A stretch of DNA of 17,350 bases from Thiocapsa sp. UBA6158 (GTDB taxonomy: Bacteria > Pseudomonadota > Gammaproteobacteria > Chromatiales > Chromatiaceae), in assembly GCF_002423035.1 (NCBI RefSeq), contig NZ_DIUM01000012.1, forward strand, positions 1 to 17,350. The letters run 5' to 3'. The position numbers and the translations under genes were made by a program. Shown here piece by piece: positions 6,435-13,941 of this stretch. Numbering within the stretch: the first letter of the stretch is position 1; every line of letters begins with the position of its first letter. The notes under the pieces were generated by a model. That model did no database searches. It was not told the DNA's origin and was given only the letters and a program-made list of their open reading frames with translations.

Positions 6435-8320
6435 GCAAGCCGAACGTCATCGTCATCGGCGGCGGCCTGGGCGGGCTTTGGGCGACCTTGCGGATCGCCG
6501 ATGCGGGTTTCCCGGTCACGCTCTTCTCGCTCTTCGAGGTCAAGCGCAGTCACTCGGTCTGTGCCCAAGGCGGCATCAATGCCGTGCTCGACACCAAGGG
6601 TCAGCACGACTCGATCCGTCAGCACATCATCGACACCATCAAGGGCGGCGAGTATCTGGCGAATCAGCCCCCGGTGAAGGCCATGTGCGAGGATGCGCCG
6701 GGGCTGATCCGCACCTTCGAGCGCATGGGCGTGACCTTCTCGCGCACGCCCGAGGGTCTGCTCGATCAGCGTCTCTTCGGCGGCGTGAAGAACAAGCGGA
6801 CCTGCTTTGCGGGTGCCAGCACCGGGCAGCAGCTCCTCTACGGCGTCGACCAGCAGGTCCGGCGCCTGGAGTCCGAGGGCAAGGTCGTCAAGCAGGAGTG
6901 GTGGGAGTTTCTGTCCCTGCTGCTGGACGGCGACGGCGTCTGTCGCGGCATCGTGGCGATGGATCTGAAGAGCCTGGAGGTTCGGGCCTTCACCGCCGAC
7001 GCGGTCGTCGTGGCGAGCGGCGGCATGGGTCAGCTCTACGCACCCAAAAGCACGACCTCGACCAACTCGACCGGTGCGGCGGCGAGCCGCTGCTACCGGC
7101 AGGGCGCCTGGATGGCCAACGCCGAGTTCTTCCAGTTTCACCCCACCGCCATGATGGGGCACGACAAGAACCGGCTGATGAGCGAGGCGGCGCGCGGGGA
7201 GGGCGGGCGCATCTGGGTGCCGAAGACGCCCGGGGACCGGCGACCGCCGAAGACCATCCCGGAGGCCGAGCGCTTCTATTTCCTCGAGGAGTTCTTTCCC
7301 GCCTATGGCAACACCGTCGCCCGTGACGAGGCGGCACGGGCCATCTGGACCGTGACCCGGGAGATGGGTCTCGGCATCGGCAGCGACGGCGGCGACCGGG
7401 TCTATCTGGATCTGACACACCTGGATGCGGCATTCATCGGCGCGCGCCTGGGCGCCATCCTGGAGATCTATCGCAAGTTCGCCGGTGTCGACCCGATGAC
7501 CGAGCCGATGGAGATCTTTCCGGCGGCCCATTACGGCATGGGTGGTCTCTGGGTCGACTTCGAGCGCTCCGCCGATGGCGGAATCCAGCCCGACAGCCCG
7601 CGCAATCACGCGACCAACATCCCCGGACTCTATGCTTGCGGCGAGTGCGATTACGCCTATCACGGGGCCAACCGACTGGGTGCCAACTCGCTGTTATCCG
7701 CGAGCTATTCGGGACGCGTCGCGGGAGAGTCGGTGGTGAGCTACCTCAAGGGTCTCTCCTCCGATCGCGGCGCGCTGGTTCCGGAGATCCCGCAGGCCGA
7801 GATCGCGCGACAGCAGGCGATCAACGCGGAGCTGATGCGGGCGCAGGGGGCGGACACGCCTTATCTCATTCAGAAGGAGCTCGGCGCGCTGATGACGGCC
7901 AAGGTGGGCGTGGTGCGCGCGAACCCGGAGCTGGAATCGGCGCTCGGCGAGCTTCAGGTGTTGCAGGATCGCCTGAGTAAGGCCCGTCTGGGCGAGTCCA
8001 GCACCTGGGCAAATCAGAGCCTGGCCTTCGCGCGCCAACTGCGCGACATGATCGAGCTGGCCAAGGTCGTGACCCAAGGCGCGCTGGCCCGCGACGAGTG
8101 TCGCGGCGCCCATTACAAGCCCGCGTTCCAGATCCCGATCCCGGAGGGGACCTTTGCGGGCGACCCTGAGTTCGAGGCGTATCGCGATCGCTGGCACGCG
8201 AACAATGCGCAGTGGCTCAAGACCACCATCGCCGAGCACACCCGGGACGGCCCCAGACTCAGCTACCAGAATGTGGACCTGAGCGTCTACGCGCCGACCG
8301 AGCCGAGGGATTATCGATGA
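6431..8320 (+). CDS. sdhA: Succinate dehydrogenase/fumarate reductase flavoprotein subunit
   Basis: A 629-aa catalytic flavoprotein interconverting succinate and fumarate. The FAD-binding GGGLGGLWA is at 10-18. SHSVCAQGGIN at 40-50 carries H41, the expected covalent FAD attachment site. FQFHPTAMMG (235-243) holds the active-site histidine H237. VARDEAARA (296-304) supplies the catalytic arginine R298. HYGMGGLW and the C-terminal ACGECDYAYHGANRLGANS block complete the substrate and FAD site. Length and motif order fit type B SdhA/FrdA. ATG 6431 is fixed by the 4-nt overlap with sdhC, even though the frame is open upstream to 6362. The stop overlaps sdhB in the same way. Direction of catalysis in vivo cannot be read from sequence. 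Confidence 0.97.
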   Translation: MSKPNVIVIGGGLGGLWATLRIADAGFPVTLFSLFEVKRSHSVCAQGGINAVLDTKGQHDSIRQHIIDTIKGGEYLANQPPVKAMCEDAPGLIRTFERMGVTFSRTPEGLLDQRLFGGVKNKRTCFAGASTGQQLLYGVDQQVRRLESEGKVVKQEWWEFLSLLLDGDGVCRGIVAMDLKSLEVRAFTADAVVVASGGMGQLYAPKSTTSTNSTGAAASRCYRQGAWMANAEFFQFHPTAMMGHDKNRLMSEAARGEGGRIWVPKTPGDRRPPKTIPEAERFYFLEEFFPAYGNTVARDEAARAIWTVTREMGLGIGSDGGDRVYLDLTHLDAAFIGARLGAILEIYRKFAGVDPMTEPMEIFPAAHYGMGGLWVDFERSADGGIQPDSPRNHATNIPGLYACGECDYAYHGANRLGANSLLSASYSGRVAGESVVSYLKGLSSDRGALVPEIPQAEIARQQAINAELMRAQGADTPYLIQKELGALMTAKVGVVRANPELESALGELQVLQDRLSKARLGESSTWANQSLAFARQLRDMIELAKVVTQGALARDECRGAHYKPAFQIPIPEGTFAGDPEFEAYRDRWHANNAQWLKTTIAEHTRDGPRLSYQNVDLSVYAPTEPRDYR

Positions 8321-9072
8321 GCGAGAAGCCGATCCATCTGCGCATCCGCCGTCAGGATCGCCCCGACAGCGCACCTTATTGGCAGGAGTTCGCGATCCCC
8401 GGCCATCCCGACCACAACATCATCTCGCTGTTGATGGCGCTGCGGGAGAACCCGGTGACGGTCGCGGGCGAGCCGGTCGATCCGATCGTCTGGGAGCACA
8501 ACTGCATGGAGGAGGTCTGCGGCGCCTGCGCCATGCTGATCAACGGTGTTCCGCGACCCTCCTGCTCGGCGCTCGTCGTCGAGCTGGATCAGCCGATCCG
8601 CCTGGAGCCCTTGCCGAAGTTTCCGGTCGTGCGCGATCTGCTGGTCGATCGCCGGCGGATCGACCAGGGTCTGAAGCAGGTCAAGGCATGGATCAAGATC
8701 GACGGCGTCTGGGACACGCATGAAAGCGCCCCGCGCATCGGGCCGGATGCCTGGGCGGCGGATTATCTCTACAGCCGCTGCATGTCGTGCGGCTGCTGCA
8801 TGGCCGCCTGTCCGCAGTTCGGGCCGCACTCGGCCTTTCTCGGCCCCGCCCCGCTGGCGCAGGCACGCTTGATGAACGCCCATCCGACCGGGCGTTACGA
8901 TAAGACAGAACGTCTGCACGCCATCATGGGCGAGGGCGGCTTGAGTGATTGCGGCAATGCACAGAACTGCGTGCGGGTCTGCCCCAAGGAGATCCCGCTG
9001 ACGACGGCGATCGGCGAGCTTGGGCGTCAGACCACGATACAGTTGCTCAAAGATCTTTTCGGGCCGCGTTGA
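8317..9072 (+). CDS. sdhB: Succinate dehydrogenase/fumarate reductase iron-sulfur subunit
   Basis: A 251-aa subunit carrying electrons from FAD to quinone. The [2Fe-2S] ligands are C63, C68, C71 and C83 (NCMEEVCGACAM followed by PSC). The ferredoxin-like part has CMSCGCCMAACP (155-166) and C212, C218 and C222, which supply the [4Fe-4S] and [3Fe-4S] centres. ATG 8317 overlaps the sdhA stop. The 3' end overlaps the oppositely oriented hemerythrin gene by 26 nt, so the two transcripts converge with no room for a terminator between them. Confidence 0.96.
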   Translation: MSEKPIHLRIRRQDRPDSAPYWQEFAIPGHPDHNIISLLMALRENPVTVAGEPVDPIVWEHNCMEEVCGACAMLINGVPRPSCSALVVELDQPIRLEPLPKFPVVRDLLVDRRRIDQGLKQVKAWIKIDGVWDTHESAPRIGPDAWAADYLYSRCMSCGCCMAACPQFGPHSAFLGPAPLAQARLMNAHPTGRYDKTERLHAIMGEGGLSDCGNAQNCVRVCPKEIPLTTAIGELGRQTTIQLLKDLFGPR

Positions 9073-9547
9073 TGCGCGTCCGCGCCGTGACGCCGTAGCA
9101 GCCTGCGGTCGCGGCCAAGCGATCGTCGAGCGCGTGGAATGCCTTCGCGAAGTCGCGATCCGCGCCCAGGATATGGTCGAGGATCCAGTCTCGCGCGTTG
9201 TCCTGTGCATCCTCCTCGAAGACGTCGATGCCCTGCGCACGCCAACGGCGCAGCTGATCGGTGTACTCGGCCATCAAGAGCGCATGCTCGGTGCAGTGCT
9301 CGGCGATGTCCTCGTAGTCGACGGCCTGCATCAGTTCTTCTTCCCGATTGAAATGCTCCCGCACGGCTTCGCCGAGATCGGTCAGGGCATCGATGAGGGC
9401 GCAGGCGTCGCCCGAACGCCGGGGGGATGCCTCGGGACCGAAACGGTGACAGATGTCCGCGAGGTGCTCGATCAGCCCTCGATGCTCCGCATCCACGACA
9501 TCGATGTTGACTGACCATTCGTCGTGCCAAGTCAAAAGCCTTGTCAT
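9047..9547 (-). CDS. Bacteriohemerythrin
   Basis: A 166-aa single-domain hemerythrin, an O2-binding non-heme diiron protein. All seven ligands fit the canonical pattern: H22 (AEHRGL), H65 and E69 (HFNREEE), H84 and H88 (HCTEH), H125 and D130 (DHILGAD). The N-terminal LTWHDEWSVNIDVVDAEH is characteristic. It lacks a signal peptide and has no fused signalling domain, so a cytosolic oxygen store or scavenger is likely. ATG 9547 has GGAGAA upstream; the frame is open to 9709 but that extension has no family similarity. The C-terminal 20 or so residues are coded opposite the end of sdhB. Confidence 0.93.
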   Translation of the reverse strand: MTRLLTWHDEWSVNIDVVDAEHRGLIEHLADICHRFGPEASPRRSGDACALIDALTDLGEAVREHFNREEELMQAVDYEDIAEHCTEHALLMAEYTDQLRRWRAQGIDVFEEDAQDNARDWILDHILGADRDFAKAFHALDDRLAATAGCYGVTARTRINAARKDL

Positions 9548-9715
9548 CGGGTTCTCCGTGGTCCAGCCGGCGCCGCGTGAAGTGGGCGCCGAGAGGTCGC
9601 GCCCTCTCCGGGATGGGTCGGGCGCAGGGGCCGCTGTGTCGTCCAGGCCAATGGACCTTATTTGTTGTCGCGCTCTCCGGTCGGAGTCCCTCTTCGGGCT
9701 CGGTTGCACCCGGCG
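9548..9715. other. Intergenic region between hemerythrin and upstream gene
   Basis: This 168-bp stretch should hold the hemerythrin promoter. I see no clear -35/-10 pair. It includes several short GC-rich repeats, such as ggcgcc twice at about 9570-9592. The open frame crossing it is an upstream extension of the hemerythrin frame without similarity. Confidence 0.3.
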
Positions 9716-9725
9716 CTACGCCGGG
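9709..9725. repeat. 7-bp hairpin straddling the stop codon of the 9716-10171 gene
   Basis: CCCGGCG and CGCCGGG surround the trinucleotide cta, which on the minus strand is the TAG stop of the 151-aa protein gene. It is a stable GC stem, but no T-tract follows. It may contribute to transcript termination or 3'-end stability. Confidence 0.4.
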
Positions 9726-10171
9726 CGTCTCAGGGGCAATACCCGCGGGGTCGGTGTCGCTCCGCCCTGACGTCGCTGGCGTTCCAGCATCTGTTTGATG
9801 ACCGGCTGGATCTCGCCGAGCAGCCGGGTCTGCGTCTCCCGAAGACCCATAAAATAATAGATGATTTCACACTCGACGGGGGCCGAAAGAGACTCCCGTC
9901 CGACCGCCGGTCGCCAGGCAATTCGGATCAGGCGACCTCCTTCGCCGTCTTGGTAGGCATAACCGCCGTGGCTGTCGACAAAGATGACCTCCTCGCGATC
10001 GACCACGGCTTGATATTGCATCGACCTGATCGGGATGAAGACGGCGCTCCCGGCGCTGCGTCGAAGGAGCAGCTGTAACCCGTTGTAGAGCGCTGCCGGG
10101 ATCCGCGTCTGCTCGTGCGCGAGCGCGTCGTCGGGTCGGAAGAAGGTCTCGCGGATCAGATAGTCGGCCAT
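9716..10171 (-). CDS. Conserved-looking hypothetical protein, 151 aa
   Basis: I do not recognise the family. It is a soluble protein with no signal peptide or membrane helix. It has a mixed alpha/beta character in the middle (SAVFIPIRSMQYQAVVD, EEVIFVDSHGGYAY) and ends in a charged helical stretch (QTRLLGEIQPVIKQMLERQR) plus a proline-rich tail. ATG 10171 fits codon usage; only GGGGCACC lies upstream as a poor ribosome-binding site. It follows the 100-aa gene on the same strand after 57 bp and may be co-transcribed with it. Codon bias (GC-rich third positions) and the long uninterrupted frame support a real gene. Confidence 0.7.
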   Translation of the reverse strand: MADYLIRETFFRPDDALAHEQTRIPAALYNGLQLLLRRSAGSAVFIPIRSMQYQAVVDREEVIFVDSHGGYAYQDGEGGRLIRIAWRPAVGRESLSAPVECEIIYYFMGLRETQTRLLGEIQPVIKQMLERQRRQGGATPTPRVLPLRRPA

Positions 10172-10204
10172 GTCACGGTGCCCCGTGGATCCGATTGTCG
10201 CTCG

Positions 10205-10222
10205 GCCGCTCCTCGGAGCGGC
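10205..10222 (-). terminator. Hairpin just after the 100-aa protein gene
   Basis: GCCGCTCC and GGAGCGGC form an 8-bp dyad with a 2-nt centre, or 7 bp with a 4-nt loop. It starts 6 bp beyond the stop of the 10229-10531 gene. No T-run follows, so it may be a weak terminator, a processing site between two co-transcribed genes, or neither. Confidence 0.35.
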
Positions 10223-10228
10223 GTCCGC

Positions 10229-10531
10229 TCAGTCGCTGTCGCCGAGCTCGGGATCCCAGCCGGCTGCGCGTGCCTTTTCGATCGCTTCGGAATAGATCCG
10301 GGAGTGACGTTCCTGCAGATCGGGCGGGAGTCTGGACACCATATGCCCGTAAGGGTGCCAGGCCTCCGTGACCTTGTCGTAGAGGTCCTCGATCCCTTGA
10401 ACGGTCCAGCCCGCGCAGGTCTGGTCCTCCGGGATGATGCCGAATACCCAGGCGTCGCGGATGATGTTGGCGGTCGGGGTCATGGCCCCGCCTTCCTGCT
10501 TGTCGATGCCCTCGTAGATCTTGCTCTTCAT
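10229..10531 (-). CDS. Small hypothetical protein, 100 aa
   Basis: I do not recognise the family. It is an acidic, soluble protein with a low-charge aromatic centre (AWVFGIIPEDQTCAGW, residues 27-42). Next come IEDLYDKVTEAWHPYGH and a C-terminal helix (RHSRIYSEAIEKARAAGWDP). It has a single cysteine (C39) and no signal peptide or membrane segment. ATG 10531 has AGGAC about 9 nt upstream. It is divergent from the histidine phosphatase gene across 66 bp and probably precedes the 151-aa gene in the same transcript. Function is unknown. Confidence 0.75.
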   Translation of the reverse strand: MKSKIYEGIDKQEGGAMTPTANIIRDAWVFGIIPEDQTCAGWTVQGIEDLYDKVTEAWHPYGHMVSRLPPDLQERHSRIYSEAIEKARAAGWDPELGDSD

Positions 10532-10597
10532 AAGGTCTGTCCTGGTTGATATCCGCTACACTCTAGCGCCTTGCCTCTCCGACTGCCATGTCTGCCC

Positions 10598-11197
10598 ATG
10601 TCCGAGATCCTGGTCGATCTGATTCGTCACGGCGAGCCCGTCGGCGGCGCGCGCTATCGCGGCAACGGGACCGACGACCCGCTCAGCCCGACGGGCTGGG
10701 CGCAGATGACCGAGGCGCTCGGCGAGGCGGCGCCTTGGGATCAGATCATCAGCTCGCCGATGTCGCGTTGTCGCGTTTTTGCGGCGGATCTCGCCGGGCG
10801 CAGTGGATTGCCGCTCGTCGTCGACCCCAGCCTGATCGAGGTCGGCATGGGCGCCTGGGAAGGGCGCGCCCGCAGCGCGGTTGCCGCGGAAGAGCCCGAG
10901 CGCTTCGCCGCCTTTTATCGCGACCCCGTCGGCGAGCGCCCGGCCGGCGCCGAGCCGCTGGAGCGCCTGCACGCGCGCGTCTCCGACGCCTATGCGCGTC
11001 ATCTGGCCGCCTATCCGGGCCGCCGTCTGCTGATCGTCTGCCATGCCGGGGTGATGCGCGCCTTGGTCGGGCACCTGCTCGGTGCCGATGCGCGTCGCTG
11101 GTACCGCATTCGAATCGACTACGCCGGCTTAGTGCGGGTCCGCCACGGGCGTTTCGGTCCGAGCATTGAGTGGGTCAATGCGCGGGCGCTTGCGTAG
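10598..11197 (+). CDS. Histidine phosphatase superfamily protein (phosphoglycerate mutase-like)
   Basis: A 199-aa branch-1 histidine phosphatase. The catalytic RHGEP motif is at 10-14 (H11 is the phosphoacceptor). SSPMSRCR (52-59) holds the second arginine, E81 in IEVGMG is the proton donor, and H149 in VCHAGVMR completes the active site. The group includes GpmB-like and CobC-like (alpha-ribazole phosphatase) enzymes. The substrate cannot be assigned from sequence, and no cobalamin genes are adjacent. ATG 10598 sits at the start of similarity (MSEILVDLIRHGE). I see no Shine-Dalgarno sequence. A second ATG at 10588 belongs to another frame. Confidence 0.88.
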   Translation: MSEILVDLIRHGEPVGGARYRGNGTDDPLSPTGWAQMTEALGEAAPWDQIISSPMSRCRVFAADLAGRSGLPLVVDPSLIEVGMGAWEGRARSAVAAEEPERFAAFYRDPVGERPAGAEPLERLHARVSDAYARHLAAYPGRRLLIVCHAGVMRALVGHLLGADARRWYRIRIDYAGLVRVRHGRFGPSIEWVNARALA

Positions 11198-11290
11198 CTG
11201 CTATCCGGGAAAATCGATCCAAGGTTTGAAACACCTCACCGTCGGTGTAGCCTCAAGGCGTTGCCGACCTTAGATTCCAGGGCAGACCCC

Positions 11291-11740
11291 ATGCCGAAAC
11301 AGACTGCTGAACACGCAAGCTACGATCGCGACTACCACGCTTGGTTGACTGAGAGCGCGGCCCTCCTGCGCGAAGGTTGCCTGAGCGAAGTCGACCTCGC
11401 ACAAATCGCCGAGGAGCTCGAGGACATGGGTAAGAGCGAGCGTCGGGCGATCGAGAGTTATCTCAAGGTTCTGATCGTTCACCTGCTCAAATGGCAGCAC
11501 CAACCCGAGCGACGCGGCCCGAGCTGGCAACTCTCCATTGCCAACTCACGGGACGCGATCGGCCGGCGCCTTCGCGAAAGCCCCAGCCTTCGGCCGAAGC
11601 TCCCGGAAATGGTCGCCGAACGATATCCGAACGCTCGCCAACATGCGGCGCTCGAAATGGGTTTGGATCTCGGCGATCTTCCGGACACCTGTCCGTTCAC
11701 GGTCGCTCAACTCCTGGATGAGGGCTACCGAGGGGAATGA
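11291..11740 (+). CDS. DUF29 family protein (copy 1)
   Basis: A 149-aa DUF29 protein. It shares the family's blocks with the second copy at 15171-15611: an N-terminal YD-D.-AW segment, EELEDMGKSERR (43-54), HLLKWQHQPERRG.SWQ (about 65-82), a SPSL motif and a C-terminal P-D-CP segment. The family is helical, cytoplasmic and often multicopy, and its function is unknown to me. ATG 11291 has AGGGCAG upstream; the frame is open from a TTG at 11261. REP-like hairpins follow shortly after the stop. Confidence 0.85.
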   Translation: MPKQTAEHASYDRDYHAWLTESAALLREGCLSEVDLAQIAEELEDMGKSERRAIESYLKVLIVHLLKWQHQPERRGPSWQLSIANSRDAIGRRLRESPSLRPKLPEMVAERYPNARQHAALEMGLDLGDLPDTCPFTVAQLLDEGYRGE

Positions 11741-11802
11741 GTGGGAGGGGCGGTCACAAGCGCGGGCGTTGCTCATGAGGCCGCCCACTGCGATGACGTT
11801 GC

Positions 11803-11878
11803 GCTGGGTGGACAAGCGCAGCGCAGTCCACCAGCTCCGGCGCGGGGTTCGGTGGACTTCGCTCTCGCTCGTCCACCG
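11803..11878. repeat. Paired REP-like palindromes with GGTGGAC/GTCCACC arms
   Basis: Two hairpins share the same arms. The first pairs GGTGGAC (11807-11813) with GTCCACC (11826-11832) around an aagcgcagcgca loop, and extends with one bulge to 11803-11835. The second pairs CGGTGGAC (11850-11857) with GTCCACCG (11871-11878) around a ttcgctctcgctc loop. Loop and arm sequences resemble the dispersed REP palindromes common between genes in many gamma- and betaproteobacteria. No other copy lies in this window, so dispersal is inferred from resemblance. Confidence 0.6.
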
Positions 11879-12003
11879 GCCGGTATTAATAGCGACGCCA
11901 CAAGCGCGCGGCGTCGGTTTGCCGGCACGCGATTGCGCCCGGTGCCGGCGCGTTGCGTGGGTCGTGCGCGCGCATCGAGACGAGGAGATCGGATCGATTG
12001 GGC

Positions 12004-12009
12004 TATACT
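12004..12009 (+). promoter_or_regulatory. Probable -10 element (TATACT) for the DAHP synthase gene
   Basis: TATACT is a near-consensus sigma-70 -10 hexamer, 34 bp upstream of ATG 12043. The matching -35 position (about 11981-11986) is poor. The expected transcript leader would be short. Confidence 0.4.
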
Positions 12010-12042
12010 CCGGGTCTTTCGACGTCGTTGTAACCCCAGCCC

Positions 12043-13095
12043 ATGCAAAAGACCGACGATCTGCGCATCCGCGAAATCAAAGAAGTCCGCTCCCCGAGCG
12101 CGCTGCACCGGGAATTCCCGATCTCGGAGGCGGCTGCGGAGACCGTCTATTCCACGCGCCACGCCATTCAGCAGATCCTCCACGGTCGGGACGATCGCCT
12201 GCTGGTCGTCGCGGGTCCTTGCTCGGTTCACGATCCGCGCGCCGCGCTGGAGTACGCCGAGCGTCTCAAGGTCCTGCGCGACATGCTGAGCGATCGCCTG
12301 CTGATCGTCATGCGCGTCTATTTCGAGAAGCCGCGGACCACGGTCGGCTGGAAGGGTCTGATCAACGACCCGAATCTGGACGGCAGCTTCGAGATCAATC
12401 AGGGTCTCGGCATCGCCCGCAAGCTCCTGCTCGACCTCAACAGCATGCAGATCCCGGCCGGGACCGAGTTCCTCGATCTCATCAGCCCGCAGTACATCGC
12501 CGATCTGGTGAGCTGGGGCGCGATCGGCGCGCGCACGACCGAGAGCCAGGGCCATCGTGAGCTGGCCTCCGGTTTGTCCTGCCCGGTGGGTTTCAAGAAC
12601 GCGACCAACGGGGACGTCAAGGTCGCCATCGATGCCATCCATGCCGCGGCACGTCCGCATGTCTTCATGTCGGTCACCAAGGAAGGTCAGTCCGCGATCT
12701 TCAGCACGACCGGCAACGTGGATACCCACATCATTCTGCGCGGCGGCCAGCGACCGAACTACGACACCGAGAGTGTGAGCACGGCCGCGGAGCAGATCAT
12801 CGAGTCCGGTCTGACGCCCAAGATCATGATCGACTTCAGCCACGCCAACAGCCGCAAGCGCCCGGAGAAACAGATCCGGGTCTGCCAAGACGTCGCCGGT
12901 CAGATCGCGCGCGGGGATCCCGGCATCATGGGCGTCATGATCGAAAGCCATCTGGTCGGCGGTCGGCAGGATCTGGGGAGCAGCGACGGGCTGGTCTTCG
13001 GTCAAAGCGTCACAGACGCCTGCATCGGCTGGGACGATACGGTTCCGATGCTGCATGAGCTTGCGGATGCCGTAATGCGCCGACGTGCACTCTAG
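12043..13095 (+). CDS. 3-deoxy-7-phosphoheptulonate (DAHP) synthase, class I AroG/F/H type
   Basis: A 350-aa enzyme condensing phosphoenolpyruvate and erythrose 4-phosphate, the first step of the shikimate pathway. Catalytic and metal residues align one position behind E. coli AroG: C60 (AGPCS), R91 and K96 (MRVYFEKPRTT), R164 (GARTTES), K185 (GFKN), R233, H267 (DFSHANS), E301 (ESHLV) and D325 (TDACIGW). The N-terminal DDLRIREI resembles the segment that forms part of the feedback-inhibitor site in AroG. I cannot tell which aromatic amino acid inhibits it. ATG 12043 lacks a strong ribosome-binding site. It converges with mtgA, leaving 15 bp between stops. Confidence 0.96.
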   Translation: MQKTDDLRIREIKEVRSPSALHREFPISEAAAETVYSTRHAIQQILHGRDDRLLVVAGPCSVHDPRAALEYAERLKVLRDMLSDRLLIVMRVYFEKPRTTVGWKGLINDPNLDGSFEINQGLGIARKLLLDLNSMQIPAGTEFLDLISPQYIADLVSWGAIGARTTESQGHRELASGLSCPVGFKNATNGDVKVAIDAIHAAARPHVFMSVTKEGQSAIFSTTGNVDTHIILRGGQRPNYDTESVSTAAEQIIESGLTPKIMIDFSHANSRKRPEKQIRVCQDVAGQIARGDPGIMGVMIESHLVGGRQDLGSSDGLVFGQSVTDACIGWDDTVPMLHELADAVMRRRAL

Positions 13096-13110
13096 CCGGG
13101 TGGGCGCGGT

Positions 13111-13941
13111 TTAAAGCCGATTCAGGTACCGTGTTCCGCCGAGTCGGCTGGCCTGATCGCTGATCCAGGCCGCGCGTCGTTCCAAGCGCTCCGATGGTCT
13201 GTCCAACCGATAATGTCCGGGCGCAGGCAGCACGCCGATCAGAAGCGACGCCTCGCGCATCGTCAGTTCGCTCGCCGGCCGACCGAAATAGCGCAGGCTC
13301 GCCGCGCCGATTCCGTAGGTGTTGGGGCTGAACTGCACGATGTTCAGATAGACCTCGAGGATGCGCTCCTTCGGCCACAGGATCTCCATCAGCAGCGTGA
13401 ACCAGGCCTCGAGCAGCTTGCGCGGCAGATCCGAGCCCGGCCAGAGAAAGAGGTTCTTGGCCGCCTGTTGAGTGATGGTGCTGGCCCCGCGCAGACGCCC
13501 GCCGTTCTTGTAGTCCGCCCAGGCCAGGCGGATCTCGATCAGATCGAAACCCCGGTGAGTCGGGAAACGCTGGTCCTCGCCGGCGATCGCCGCGAGCCGC
13601 GTCGGCAACGAGATCCGATCCCAGGGCACCCAAGTTTGATGATAGTAGGGGGGCGATTGGTCAAGTCGCCAAAGGTTGTAGGCGTGCCGCAGCATGAAGG
13701 CGGATGCCGGCGGGTCGAGCCATCGCAGCGTCAAGACAAGGACCACCGAGACCAGTACCAGATTGCCGAGGCCCTTGAGCAGGAACCGGCCCACGCCCAT
13801 GAGCGGGTGTCGGTCATGGCCGATGGGCTGGATGCGAAAGACGCGGGATTGCGGCGCAGGCTCGCGTGGGGTCGCCCGGGATCCATCCTCGAATCCGGCG
13901 TCCACCCCGGTCGTCTCCGGCGCTTGTTCTTCGTCCTTCAT
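13111..13941 (-). CDS. mtgA: Monofunctional biosynthetic peptidoglycan transglycosylase MtgA
   Basis: A 276-aa GT51 glycosyltransferase polymerising lipid II into glycan strands at the inner membrane. After a 50-aa polar N-terminus comes one membrane helix at about 56-74. GT51 motifs follow: EDQRFPTHRGFD (122-133, catalytic E122), GASTITQQAAKNLFLW (152-167), RKLLEAWFTLLMEILWPKE and ILEVYLNIVQF. There is no transpeptidase domain, as expected for MtgA; the N-terminal tail is longer than in E. coli (about 240 aa in total). ATG 13941 is chosen, with AAGAGGA upstream; the in-frame codon before it is TTG. The start shares one base with the heme oxygenase stop (TGATG), which implies translational coupling. 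Confidence 0.94.
   Translation of the reverse strand: MKDEEQAPETTGVDAGFEDGSRATPREPAPQSRVFRIQPIGHDRHPLMGVGRFLLKGLGNLVLVSVVLVLTLRWLDPPASAFMLRHAYNLWRLDQSPPYYHQTWVPWDRISLPTRLAAIAGEDQRFPTHRGFDLIEIRLAWADYKNGGRLRGASTITQQAAKNLFLWPGSDLPRKLLEAWFTLLMEILWPKERILEVYLNIVQFSPNTYGIGAASLRYFGRPASELTMREASLLIGVLPAPGHYRLDRPSERLERRAAWISDQASRLGGTRYLNRL

Larger units (their letters stand above)
11741..12042. other. Intergenic region before the DAHP synthase gene
   Basis: About 300 bp without a gene. It begins with an imperfect GC dyad (gggcgg at 11748-11753 and ccgccc at 11781-11786). It contains the two REP-like hairpins at 11803-11878 and ends with a probable promoter for the DAHP synthase gene. I see no leader peptide, attenuator or recognisable operator. 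Confidence 0.5.

Noticed and set aside
6284..7663. 459-codon antisense open frame over sdhC/sdhA
   Set aside because: High-GC antisense shadow. The plus-strand SdhA and SdhC have complete family motifs and overlapping starts and stops.
8311..9240. 309-codon antisense open frame over sdhB
   Set aside because: Shadow of sdhB; low-complexity Arg/Ala/Gly-rich translation without motifs.
9548..9709. N-terminal extension of the hemerythrin frame
   Set aside because: Similarity and a good ribosome-binding site begin at ATG 9547; the extra 54 codons read as intergenic sequence.
10588..11169. 193-codon frame starting at the first ATG before the histidine phosphatase
   Set aside because: It is a different reading frame; the RHGE motif and the other catalytic residues lie in the frame starting at 10598.
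11773..13056. 427-codon antisense open frame over the DAHP synthase gene
   Set aside because: The plus strand encodes a DAHP synthase with all catalytic residues; the antisense frame has none.
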